In this document: positions 25,590 through 33,838 of the stretch, in pieces | How the letters are laid out: each line of letters starts with the position of its first letter | Numbering within the stretch: position 1 is the first letter of the stretch | From: a virus | Strand: one strand, 5' to 3' | DNA: 55,982 nucleotides | IMG/VR virus record: IMGVR_UViG_3300034071_001545 | Coordinates: 1-55,982 of that record | Notes under the pieces: generated by a model | The model's input: the letters and a program-made list of their open reading frames with translations, nothing else | Database searches by the model: none | Told to the model about the DNA's origin: nothing | Position numbers and translations under genes: made by a program

Positions 25590-26414
25590 TTACGAGTTGA
25601 ACAAATTGTTGAATTCGTCAGCAATTTCCTTGGTGCTGGAAGGAGCCTTGACCGCAGCTTTAGTCGTAGCACTCTTTGGTGCAGGAACATCGGCAGGTTC
25701 TGCTTCAGTAGTAGCAGCAGTGGCGGAAACAGTCTCGCCATCTTCAGCAGCTTCCTGCGAAGAGTTCAACCAAGTATCCATTACAGCGGCCAGTTCTTCG
25801 TAAGACAGTTCCGGAAACAGTTCTGTCACGTTCTTCTGGTTCTTGACCTTCTCCTTGATGGCGGCATCAGAAGGGTCAAACGCGGGAGTCTGATTTGGCT
25901 TTACGCGAATTGTGGTCTCGGGGAAGCTCTTGCCAGTTTCTTCGGCAGTCTTGAACTCCACGACAATGTCACGACCTGCACGCAGATCAGTAATATCGCC
26001 ATAGTCAGCATCAGCAATAATGCTCAAGATTTCCTGATACACCTGCTTGCCCATACCCCAGAACTTCACACCTTCGTGCTCTGCTCCACGAACGAGAACA
26101 GGTACATATGTACGAAGCTTGGGCTCAAGCGAGCGACCAGTCTTCCACTCTTCCTTGTCTCCGCTCTTCTTGAGCTTGTTGGCAAACTCAACGATAGGAT
26201 CGGGGCGACCAAATGAAGCAGGAGACAGATATGTCTTACCGTTCATATTATAGTGGAAAAGCAGTTCAATGAACGGATTTTCAGGATTGTGAGCATAAGG
26301 AACGATTCGGATTACGTTCTTGCCCGGTGTTGGCTTCCACACGGCGGTGGTCTTGTTTTGTGTGCTCTTGAGCGAATCAAGACGCGACTTAATTTTGTTA
26401 AGGTCTAATGACAT
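25590..26414 (-). CDS. Single-stranded DNA-binding protein (T4 gp32-like)
   Basis: 274 residues. The N-terminus MSLDLNKIKSRLDSLKS and the core AVWKPTPGKNVIRIVPYAHN, FGRPDPIVEFANKLKKSGD, WGMGKQVYQEIL and GRDIVVEFKT match the gp32 family of T4-like phages. The zinc-finger cysteines of T4 gp32 are absent, as in many marine and freshwater relatives. The tail is Ala/Pro/Glu-rich and ends KEIADEFNNLFNS, the acidic partner-binding tail. It has a TTGACG/CATAGT promoter and a shared 13-base element upstream. RecA follows. Confidence 0.92.
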   Translation of the reverse strand: MSLDLNKIKSRLDSLKSTQNKTTAVWKPTPGKNVIRIVPYAHNPENPFIELLFHYNMNGKTYLSPASFGRPDPIVEFANKLKKSGDKEEWKTGRSLEPKLRTYVPVLVRGAEHEGVKFWGMGKQVYQEILSIIADADYGDITDLRAGRDIVVEFKTAEETGKSFPETTIRVKPNQTPAFDPSDAAIKEKVKNQKNVTELFPELSYEELAAVMDTWLNSSQEAAEDGETVSATAATTEAEPADVPAPKSATTKAAVKAPSSTKEIADEFNNLFNS

Positions 26415-26426
26415 AATTATTTATTC

Positions 26427-26439
26427 GTTAATTGTTAAT
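26427..26439 (-). promoter_or_regulatory. ATTAACAATTAAC element upstream of SSB
   Basis: Exact copy of the 13-mer at 9460-9472, here ending 12 bases before the ATG at 26414. A possible SSB autoregulation site, by analogy with the known T4 gp32 translational operator; the sequence itself is not the T4 one. Confidence 0.45.
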
Positions 26440-26484
26440 GTGTTTTGACCAATTTGAAAATACTCAACTCGGTCAATGTTGAAT

Positions 26485-26513
26485 ACTATGACTCAATAAA
26501 TGATAATCGTCAA
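26485..26513 (-). promoter_or_regulatory. Sigma70-like promoter for SSB
   Basis: Minus strand TTGACG (26513-26508), 17-base spacer, CATAGT (26490-26485). The leader is about 65-70 bases, the longest in the window. The rest of the 185-base gap 26415-26599 holds only AT-rich sequence with repeated TCGTTAA-like words. Confidence 0.55.
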
Positions 26514-26599
26514 TCTATAAGAAGCCGTTGGCTATTTTTTCAATCGTTAATCAGTCATTCGTTAAGTATCTATAACTATAAACTAAAGAAAGTTTATGC

Positions 26600-26998
26600 T
26601 TAACTTATCTGATAAATTTTCATCAACCGTGTTGGCGTGACTTTTATTTTGCCTTCTCTGGCAGTAATGAATGAGTTCTTATATTGTTCCCAGTTTATCT
26701 GAAATGTATTTGATACTATACCATTATTCTGCTCTTTGATAAGTTCATTCAGAGCATTGATGCTGTATATAATATTATGTTCTTTTTTACGATGAACTGA
26801 AATGGTGTTGGTATAAAACTGACTGCCGTTTTTTTCGGCGTTATATGTAAGAAATATTTCGTCTTTGTTGGCGACGTTTTGTAATACATACACTTTCTTT
26901 TCAAGTATGTTGTAATACTCAGACAACGCATCTATTTCGTTTTGATATGTATTATACTTTGCAAAAGTGCAAAGAAGTTGTGCGTTGCTTCCTGCCAT
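26600..26998 (-). CDS. Hypothetical protein, found near phage recombination genes
   Basis: 132 residues. An N-terminal heptad-like helix (NEIDALSEYYNILEKKVYVL) is followed by a beta-rich domain with TNTISVHRKKEHNIIYSINA and SFITAREGKIKVTPTRLMKI. The pattern reminds me of uncharacterised T4-like phage proteins, but I cannot name a family. It starts one base after the stop of the upstream gene (TAATATG) and so is the distal gene of the transcript from 29284. Confidence 0.68.
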   Translation of the reverse strand: MAGSNAQLLCTFAKYNTYQNEIDALSEYYNILEKKVYVLQNVANKDEIFLTYNAEKNGSQFYTNTISVHRKKEHNIIYSINALNELIKEQNNGIVSNTFQINWEQYKNSFITAREGKIKVTPTRLMKIYQIS

Positions 26999-26999
26999 A

Positions 27000-27887
27000 T
27001 TATGTCATGTTCTTTTCTGCAAAGATTTTGTATTCATCTCTGTCAACACTCTTGATCGGCACAACTTCGCCACTCAATCCAACAACAGCCACAGTGCTGC
27101 CTTCAGCATCTCTATATTCACCATATGGTTCGGACTTCCATCCTTTTTTATCCGCAAACTTCTTTGATACAGAAGAGTATTGTTCGGGTGGAGTTGTTAC
27201 TACAGGAACGTCTATAGCGGGAGCTTCGGCTGAGGCTGGTGCGGCGGGGGCGGCTGGTGCTTCCGAACTTGGTTCTTGTGAATACTTTCCTTTATAAGTA
27301 GGTCCAAGTTTTTTTGCGGCATATTTCAATAGCGCGTCACTTCTTGAATCTACATCCAAATCTTCTTCGGGAGCTTGCGACTTTGGCTTAGAATCTTTTG
27401 GAACATCCGAGGGAGTTCCTGTTTGTGCAGTTTTTTGATTTATCGGTTGCGCAACTGATGCCGGTTGTTTTACTGTCTGACCGGTATTAACTTGTTGATC
27501 TACGGAGGTTGTTGCCTGTGCAGTCTGTCTTTTTTGTTTTCCCTTGCGTTTATAGTAAAGATTCATACCGCCCTTACCATGAGTTGGATCTGATATAGCG
27601 TGTGTTCCTTTTTTTATTGCAGCGTCGCGATATTCTTTAGATGGAAATGTAACCAACCATCCTTCCTTGTTATAAGCTTGGCGGTCTGGATGTTTTCCTT
27701 CGGCAAACATTGCCGTGTCGAGTAGATTTTCTGCTATTTCCTCGGTCAACCCAAATCGCACAGAGCGTTCTACAAAAACAGCCAAGTGATCGGCGTTGTG
27801 TATATCAAATACTCCGGACGATATTCTATCGTCAGATTCGCAGTCAAGTATTACGTTTTCTATTAATTTTTCAATTTCGTTTTTCAT
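27000..27887 (-). CDS. Tagged hypothetical protein with Pro/Ala/Gln-rich linker
   Basis: 295 residues. The N-terminus MKNEIEKLIENVILDCES is a variant of the recurrent tag (LIE site). A small domain with AYNKEGWLVTFPSKEYRDAA and THGKGGMNLYYKRKGKQKRQ (about 70-125) ends in a basic patch. A long Gln/Thr/Pro/Ala linker with an Ala-Pro run (about 215-235) leads to a C-terminal domain (KFADKKGWKSEPYGEYRDAE). Its start overlaps the upstream stop (ATGA), tying it to the 466-residue tagged protein. Unknown function; likely a virion or internal protein. Confidence 0.7.
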   Translation of the reverse strand: MKNEIEKLIENVILDCESDDRISSGVFDIHNADHLAVFVERSVRFGLTEEIAENLLDTAMFAEGKHPDRQAYNKEGWLVTFPSKEYRDAAIKKGTHAISDPTHGKGGMNLYYKRKGKQKRQTAQATTSVDQQVNTGQTVKQPASVAQPINQKTAQTGTPSDVPKDSKPKSQAPEEDLDVDSRSDALLKYAAKKLGPTYKGKYSQEPSSEAPAAPAAPASAEAPAIDVPVVTTPPEQYSSVSKKFADKKGWKSEPYGEYRDAEGSTVAVVGLSGEVVPIKSVDRDEYKIFAEKNMT

Positions 27888-29284
27888 TGTACATCTCCAC
27901 TACTTTTTCGTTTGATGAGAACCGGTCCACTCTGTGCGTAGCTATAAAACATCCAGTCTCCAAACCAGTTTTCTAGATTTGATTCATATTCAAATGTGTT
28001 ATTTTCTTTGTATAAAATAATTCCGCCAGTATAACTTCCTCCCGATGAGGATACGGCCTTGAGCATTTCACTCGCAACTTTAACTGGATCGTAGATGTCT
28101 TTATCAACTTGCGGATGATATTTGAAAAACTCAAGTCTTTTTATTTGTGGAATTATTATTTCCATTTTTCTTGCTTGTTTTTCAATCGGAGATACTTTTA
28201 TTTGAACCGTTGATCCTTCTGGTGCTGGTTCTTTTATCTTTTTTTCATTCTCTGCATCAAGGTCTTTCAATTTAAGAACTTTTGTGCTATCGTCTAAATC
28301 AAATTCTACCTTCTCGGTACCAGTAACCGTTCCATATTCTTTTTCTGAAAGTCCTCTTACATATAGTCGTAAAGTTTCTAAACCATATATTACAGAAACT
28401 CCCAAACTAAATAATGAAGGATTTTTTATAAAATCTTCGGTTGCAGTATAATCGCTTCTTTTCTTCCCTAACGAGCCTAAACCGTCTTCTGCACCAGATT
28501 CCTTTAAAAGATCAATCAATGCTTCCTGATATTCATCTTTCCTGCAATATTCCATGAGTTCTGTGAGTGCTCGTATGTAGGGAACTTTATCAAATCCTCC
28601 TTTACCGAATGCTGCAACGGTTATTCTAAAAATGTCAGAACCTTCTTTTACATCTATTTTTCTACCATCGGGTAGCAAAATATCACCAGACTTCGTTCCT
28701 GCACTTTTTGCGTCTTTGATCAACAATACAATTATATATTCTCCACGACCCGCAGAACCAGTAGAATCTGCTTTTTTTGCCGACGATCTTGCACCGTCCA
28801 ATGCTTTCATAAAGTTCAAGAAGTCCGATTGTTTTATTTTCTCGTTTATATAACTTACGGCACTTTCCGGCGTTTCATTATCTAAGTGTTCAAGAAAATC
28901 CATTTTATTCTGTGCAGAAAGTTCATCCAATGCATCAATAATTTTTTCTGCGGAGTTTTGATTAAAACCTTTTTCTTGCGTAAGAAAATTTACATCCCAT
29001 TTTGCCTTTGCGCCAAAAGTTTTATGCCATTTTTTAGCCGCTTGCCCCGACTTTATCATTTCTATGCTTGTTCCGTCTTGATAGAGCGGATGATTTTTTG
29101 CGACTAACAATCCTCCTTTCTTTTCAAAATATTTAGAAGCAAGTGGGTTGATCTCATCTCGTTCTGCCAGTATTTCATTTAATATAGAAATATTTTCTGG
29201 GGTGTCATGTCCACTCGCCAAACCATCTGGCGAACGCATCGCCCATTCATTGAGAACATACTCTATAATCTTACTTTTTTCCAT
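27884..29284 (-). CDS. Tagged protein with possible PD-(D/E)xK-like nuclease core
   Basis: 466 residues. It begins MEKSKIIEYVLNEWAMRSPDG, a tag variant with an LNE site. The middle has GRGEYIIVLLIKDAKSA followed by GDILLPDGRKIDVKEGSD (about 195-225). The order Glu...Asp-x(n)-Asp-x-Lys resembles the PD-(D/E)xK nuclease core with an acidic-x-Lys strand. The rest is unrecognised: a helical N-half and a C-half ending in an aromatic-rich WFGDWMFYSYAQSG. It could be a DNA-cleaving protein packaged in the virion. The nuclease reading is weak evidence only. The gene has two ATATTTATA elements upstream, one of them four bases from the ATG. Confidence 0.6.
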   Translation of the reverse strand: MEKSKIIEYVLNEWAMRSPDGLASGHDTPENISILNEILAERDEINPLASKYFEKKGGLLVAKNHPLYQDGTSIEMIKSGQAAKKWHKTFGAKAKWDVNFLTQEKGFNQNSAEKIIDALDELSAQNKMDFLEHLDNETPESAVSYINEKIKQSDFLNFMKALDGARSSAKKADSTGSAGRGEYIIVLLIKDAKSAGTKSGDILLPDGRKIDVKEGSDIFRITVAAFGKGGFDKVPYIRALTELMEYCRKDEYQEALIDLLKESGAEDGLGSLGKKRSDYTATEDFIKNPSLFSLGVSVIYGLETLRLYVRGLSEKEYGTVTGTEKVEFDLDDSTKVLKLKDLDAENEKKIKEPAPEGSTVQIKVSPIEKQARKMEIIIPQIKRLEFFKYHPQVDKDIYDPVKVASEMLKAVSSSGGSYTGGIILYKENNTFEYESNLENWFGDWMFYSYAQSGPVLIKRKSSGDVQ

Positions 29285-29288
29285 GATA

Positions 29289-29331
29289 TATAAATATTCG
29301 TATATATGAGATATACGCTTATTATAAATAT
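29289..29331 (-). promoter_or_regulatory. Two ATATTTATA elements before the 466-residue tagged gene
   Basis: Copies at 29297-29289 (four bases before the ATG) and at 29331-29323. In the nearer copy the hexamer TATTTA is exactly six bases from the start codon. Confidence 0.52.
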
Positions 29332-30698
29332 TATATAGAGATCTGTTTCATATCACCATAATTCTTGCCTGCATATACTTTTACCGGAAACTTATCGCGT
29401 TCCATTATGCTCTTTATTCTTTTTATAACAGGCATCTTGTCGCTTTTATGAGCATCAAACAAGATACTATCGTATGTATATAGCACAGGCTTGGTTTGTT
29501 TATCATTTAGATAGTTCATTAGTTCGCCAAGCACATCTACTGCCATTTCTGTCTCAAATGCCTGTAGTATATAGTTGAATAGTTTATTGGGAGTGGGGTC
29601 TTGAATATGACAATGTTTGATTTTTCTGCCATACTTTGGCGTTTCTATATATCCATTTTCCTCAAAGAACTTCCAACGATGGTCAATATATTCTTGGACC
29701 TTCTTTAGATATGGAATATGTATCCATTTCTTATCAATGCCGCCATATATCTGTGTAAATGTGAATCCTTTAGCGACGGCAATATCTTCGTCGGTTATAT
29801 TGGACTTGTTGAAATAATACTTGGATAGATATGCATATGGATTTTCAGCAGCGTCCATTTGGAAGTTGGATAGATGAGCAATAAGACGAGGATGAAACGC
29901 ATTATAGTCCATCATCACAAGCATACCATCGTCGCCATATCTGCTTACAAAGCAGTTTCTGCTGCCATCATTTTTGTTTAGAGCAGCATAGTTTACGCCG
30001 CCAAATCTATTAGAAGGTCTGCCAGTTGATGTAAGCAGGTTGTATTGAGAGAATACAAGATTGTTCTTGATATGGCGATTTTGTTCCTCGCCGAAAATAT
30101 CAGTAAAATCTTCATTCACGCACAACCCATTTGACTCTAACTTGGCAAACAAGTCAGTCATAACATTGTTGGTGAATACAAATCCCTTCTCGCGAATATT
30201 AGACAAGTATATGTTCTTTATCATCTGAACATTATTGGTGAATACTTTGGCGTGCTTATATACCGGCACGCACTTGTTCAGATCAAACATATTCTTAAAA
30301 TGAAAATCAATGAAACTATGCGAGTTGGTCGTTTCAACTTCAGATGGCAGTTGGCCATTCTCAAGAAATCTAAACACATCTATGTCTATGAAGTTATAAT
30401 CCTCGCCAAACAACTGAACAATGTTCTTCTTGTCTGAAACTATCTTGTTATGAAACTTGGCATTACGCAATACAACCTTGATGTTCTCAAGAATATTATC
30501 CAAGCAGATACACTCGTTGTGATCTATAGGCAAACACCAATAGTCGTCGCTGACATAAAAGTAGAAGAATAATAGTGATATGTTGTTGTTGGACACATGC
30601 TTTTGGTTATCCAAACAAACAGCACTGATATAAACGTGTTCAGAGTTTATGATTGAACACAGGTTGTTATAGTCTTCGGTTGTTTCTACAATATGCAC
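29331..30698 (-). CDS. Family A DNA polymerase, compact
   Basis: 455 residues from a GTG at 30698; no in-frame ATG lies upstream before a stop. Polymerase A motifs are clear: TSTGRPSNRFGGVNYAALNK before motif A, motif A MMDYNAFHPRLIAHLS (catalytic Asp), motif B AKGFTFTQIYGG (O-helix with Lys and Tyr) and motif C YTYDSILFDA (HDE changed to YDS, Asp kept). The N-terminal 180 residues are too short and divergent to be a full exonuclease domain. A gap-filling or repair role next to the family B replicase is likely. It sits at the border of the tail genes with its own TTGACA promoter. Confidence 0.88.
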   Translation of the reverse strand: MHIVETTEDYNNLCSIINSEHVYISAVCLDNQKHVSNNNISLLFFYFYVSDDYWCLPIDHNECICLDNILENIKVVLRNAKFHNKIVSDKKNIVQLFGEDYNFIDIDVFRFLENGQLPSEVETTNSHSFIDFHFKNMFDLNKCVPVYKHAKVFTNNVQMIKNIYLSNIREKGFVFTNNVMTDLFAKLESNGLCVNEDFTDIFGEEQNRHIKNNLVFSQYNLLTSTGRPSNRFGGVNYAALNKNDGSRNCFVSRYGDDGMLVMMDYNAFHPRLIAHLSNFQMDAAENPYAYLSKYYFNKSNITDEDIAVAKGFTFTQIYGGIDKKWIHIPYLKKVQEYIDHRWKFFEENGYIETPKYGRKIKHCHIQDPTPNKLFNYILQAFETEMAVDVLGELMNYLNDKQTKPVLYTYDSILFDAHKSDKMPVIKRIKSIMERDKFPVKVYAGKNYGDMKQISI

Positions 30699-30704
30699 AT
30701 GAGC

Positions 30705-30732
30705 AATATGGCATATCTGCGAACAATGTCAA
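30705..30732 (-). promoter_or_regulatory. Sigma70-like promoter for the family A polymerase
   Basis: Minus strand TTGACA (30732-30727), 16-base spacer, CATATT (30710-30705). The -10 box ends six bases before the GTG start: predicted leaderless transcript. Confidence 0.6.
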
Positions 30733-30738
30733 CTTATT

Positions 30739-31128
30739 TTAGTTGCCTCTCCAGTATTCGAGTTTGTTTGCCAACACAGAAGATAAATCCACGCCTTCTT
30801 CTTTTTTTATTCTATCTATTTCAAAAGTATTTTGATCAATGACGCCCGCTTTGTCAAGAATGTTGCCTTTGTATATATTGTTTCGCGGTCCAGTAATTTT
30901 CCACCTTACTTGCACGCTCTTATACAAATTTATATTAATATTATTTCGGGTTACATACGGTATTTCGTGTATAATATTTTCATTTATTTTTTTAATAAAA
31001 ATCCTAGTTATATATCCACTTTCATAATCCTGCGCAGAAGGTGTAGGCTTAGATATTACAATGTTTGTTGCATTACCGATGTCTGCAAATGATCCATACT
31101 GAGAAGATAATGTTTCGTTGTATATCAT
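30739..31128 (-). CDS. Small hypothetical baseplate-region protein
   Basis: 129 residues from the ATG at 31128, chosen because it overlaps the stop of the upstream gene (ATGA); a longer frame to 31215 would overlap that gene by 91 bases. Beta-rich, with TNIVISKPTPSAQDYESGYI and VQVRWKITGPRNNIYKG. The last gene of the tail transcript. Not recognised; position suggests a small baseplate component. Confidence 0.66.
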   Translation of the reverse strand: MIYNETLSSQYGSFADIGNATNIVISKPTPSAQDYESGYITRIFIKKINENIIHEIPYVTRNNININLYKSVQVRWKITGPRNNIYKGNILDKAGVIDQNTFEIDRIKKEEGVDLSSVLANKLEYWRGN

Positions 31129-33524
31129 AATGTCGTCAACGGTCTTACTTGTGCGGTGAGTGTAGTCGTCCAATTTTTGTCTTCTATATTCTGCTTTACG
31201 TCGGTAATTTGCCACACTGCATTTTCAAAATTATATGGTTCTGGTGCGTGGTCTATCAAAAACTGAGAAAGATAATTTATACCCGATATTCCCGGCAATT
31301 CCAAAGTCAGTGTAGTTCCTGGCATTATTGCATTGTTTAAATATGGAGAGTTTTTGTTGGGAAGTTTTAATATATAGTTCAAAAAACTCGCATCTTTTTC
31401 ACATATAAAATATCTTAAATTTTTTCCCGGATTATTTGGGTCTTGTTTGTAATATATAACAAACGTACTACTATTCTTATCACTTCTAGACTGCAATTTT
31501 CTATCTTGCTCCCTCAGTTGTCTTTTAGCTGCTGCCGTTCTTTCTCTTGCTGCTCTATCCCGTTCTCGTTGTGTCAATTTTGGAGTATTTTCTGCTACAA
31601 CTACGGTTTTTATTATTCCCTTTTCATATAACCTGTCTCCATTAGAGTATCTACTAACGATTGGATTTGCCGCAACATTCTTGGTCTGCGTAGAACCATC
31701 CGGATCTCTTTCTGGATTTGCACTTTGCATCACCAACTGATTCATCATCTCGGAACTCATTTTTACGTCAAACGATGCAGCTTTTATAAAAGAGGAATCT
31801 ATTGCTCCCAAAGTTATAATTGGTAAATTTCTTGCATCAACTTTTGCTGATATACCCGGTAAATTGCCATCATACACAGAATATTTACTGTTTCCATATT
31901 CGGCAGGTATAAGTCTTAATTGGCATATTTGACACAAAGCTTGATTTATCCCCTGCAAAAGTTCTTCTATCAATTTTAATATTGAATCGTGTTTCAATAC
32001 AAGCTTTCTAAAATATTCCTCGTCCACAAATAAGTCTTTCAAAAATCCCCAATATCCCGATTTAAATTTTTGTGCAGTATTTCCATCTCCATCTTTTAAC
32101 TCATCATCCTTATATACTGGAAACGATTCTCCTTTTGGATTTATTGCTTCTTGCAAATTGTCAAAATTTGTACTGTCCAAAAAATAATCTTTTGCAACAT
32201 TTTGTATTTTTTCTTGAAACAGCGAGGTGTATATTCCATCTTCCGGCTGATATCCTTCATTTGTACCAACGTCCGTTGATAATTCATATGCAAATCTTGG
32301 CGCAAATTTATTAGGAACAAGTACGTTGGTGTTAGAAGATTTTAGAAAAGGATTTCCACACATTCTCGTCTCCATAATATCAAGTTCGCGTATTACTGCC
32401 GATTTTTCTCCGGTCATGTTCAACTTGAAAAATGCATTTATGATATCTTGAATCAAGTCCATTCTCAGCCAAAGTTTTTTTGTTTTATTTTGTGATGGAA
32501 CATTTGTTATACGAAATACTCTTTCACTAATATTATCTTTTACCTCGTCCAATTCTACTCGCTCCTCTTGCCCATAATCATCAACTATCGTTTCATATGA
32601 TCGTTTTCCAATTCTCAAATCTTGTCTTATTTGTTTGTATTGTTCTTCATTAGAATCTATGTTTTTCATATTTTCTTTAGCAAAAGAATAAAAACTTTGT
32701 ACCGACAAATAATCTGATCCTTTCTTGATTGTAACTTCCTTAGTTGCAATCTGTTCTCCCTCTAAAAGCTTATTTGCATTTATCAGTGTAGTATGACAAT
32801 CATATCCACCATAATCATTCATTTTGTACCCAAAATCCACAATAAATCCAAGACCGGCATCATAATTTCCTTTTGATTTTTTAAGATACTCTAGTGTGTA
32901 ACTTGGATCAACAAACATGCGGTTTATCCAATCCCTATCGGACAAATCTACCAAAGATATACGATCATAATTATTCCATCCCCATTCAACTAAGCAAGTT
33001 ATTCTCGGAGTTAAGAAATATGGAATCAGATAATTAAGTTGTGCGAGAGAATAGCATTTCCAATTTATTGTAATCTTTCTGCATAAATTTGGAAAACTTG
33101 AGTTTGACCCATTTAATTCGCAAGACACAGATTCTACGTTTGGTGGTGGACGATATGCAAAGTCTGTTCTAGTAGCTTGACCAGCTCGGTTTATTGCCAA
33201 GCTCACCGAATTTTCTTTTTCTATCTCGTGGGGATATCCTTTTGCGTCCACTCCGATTGTTATTTTTCCATTTTGATTAAATCCGTAGCTTTCGTTAAAT
33301 CCATATGTTCCGCCTAAAACAAATCCATCCTTTCCCTCTGCTGTGGGGAGTGTCGATTTTCCGTTTGAAAAAAATCTAACCCAAGCAGTTCTTGGTCCAC
33401 TATATGGACTATTTTCGGTGGGCGACGGATTTTGACCATATTCTTTTGCCCTATTTTTAAGTTCCTCAAACACCCAAGGTGATAATGGATGTAATCCCCA
33501 CGGTACTACAGTTATATTACTCAT
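31125..33524 (-). CDS. Large baseplate or baseplate-hub protein
   Basis: 799 residues. It lies downstream of the tape measure and the LysM protein, where hub proteins are found in contractile phages. A segment around 150-200 (ITINWKCYSLAQLNYLIPYF, then ITCLVEWGWNNYDRISL) resembles an LEWGW motif seen in structural proteins of T4-like marine phages. Asn/Asp-rich beta regions and a basic helical stretch (about 660-690, RERDRAARERTAAAKRQLRE) follow. The C-terminus (WQITDVKQNIEDKNWTTTLT) looks like a hub or wedge beta domain. The exact T4 counterpart cannot be named. Confidence 0.7.
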   Translation of the reverse strand: MSNITVVPWGLHPLSPWVFEELKNRAKEYGQNPSPTENSPYSGPRTAWVRFFSNGKSTLPTAEGKDGFVLGGTYGFNESYGFNQNGKITIGVDAKGYPHEIEKENSVSLAINRAGQATRTDFAYRPPPNVESVSCELNGSNSSFPNLCRKITINWKCYSLAQLNYLIPYFLTPRITCLVEWGWNNYDRISLVDLSDRDWINRMFVDPSYTLEYLKKSKGNYDAGLGFIVDFGYKMNDYGGYDCHTTLINANKLLEGEQIATKEVTIKKGSDYLSVQSFYSFAKENMKNIDSNEEQYKQIRQDLRIGKRSYETIVDDYGQEERVELDEVKDNISERVFRITNVPSQNKTKKLWLRMDLIQDIINAFFKLNMTGEKSAVIRELDIMETRMCGNPFLKSSNTNVLVPNKFAPRFAYELSTDVGTNEGYQPEDGIYTSLFQEKIQNVAKDYFLDSTNFDNLQEAINPKGESFPVYKDDELKDGDGNTAQKFKSGYWGFLKDLFVDEEYFRKLVLKHDSILKLIEELLQGINQALCQICQLRLIPAEYGNSKYSVYDGNLPGISAKVDARNLPIITLGAIDSSFIKAASFDVKMSSEMMNQLVMQSANPERDPDGSTQTKNVAANPIVSRYSNGDRLYEKGIIKTVVVAENTPKLTQRERDRAARERTAAAKRQLREQDRKLQSRSDKNSSTFVIYYKQDPNNPGKNLRYFICEKDASFLNYILKLPNKNSPYLNNAIMPGTTLTLELPGISGINYLSQFLIDHAPEPYNFENAVWQITDVKQNIEDKNWTTTLTAQVRPLTTL

Positions 33525-33529
33525 AACAA

Positions 33530-33832
33530 TTATATATTATTTTCTCTTCTAAAATTTAAAATTATATTTTCTATATCTTGTGGAATTCTCAGTTGTTGTC
33601 CGTTAGGTGCTTTTAATGTCGCTTTTATACCATTTGCCTGCGCAATGATCCACCATAAAGTACTATCTTTATAAAATTTGTAAGCCAAACTATCGAGATA
33701 ATCGGTTTCATTTGCTACAATATAAATATCATTTGAAGCTATTGGTATTTTTGGATATCTAGTTGTTCTAAATACCCGCTTACCATCGTATCGCCTAAAA
33801 ACATTTGTTTCATTTTGAACGTATCTATTCAT
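33530..33832 (-). CDS. LysM-type baseplate protein (T4 gp53-like / tail protein X-like)
   Basis: 100 residues. DYLDSLAYKFYKDSTLWWII followed by AQANGI and LRIPQDIENIIL is a LysM fold as in T4 gp53 and P2 gpX, which connects hub and wedge or binds peptidoglycan-like surfaces at the tail tip. Located between the 704- and 799-residue baseplate proteins, six to seven bases from each. Confidence 0.82.
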   Translation of the reverse strand: MNRYVQNETNVFRRYDGKRVFRTTRYPKIPIASNDIYIVANETDYLDSLAYKFYKDSTLWWIIAQANGIKATLKAPNGQQLRIPQDIENIILNFRRENNI

Positions 33833-33838
33833 AGTAAA

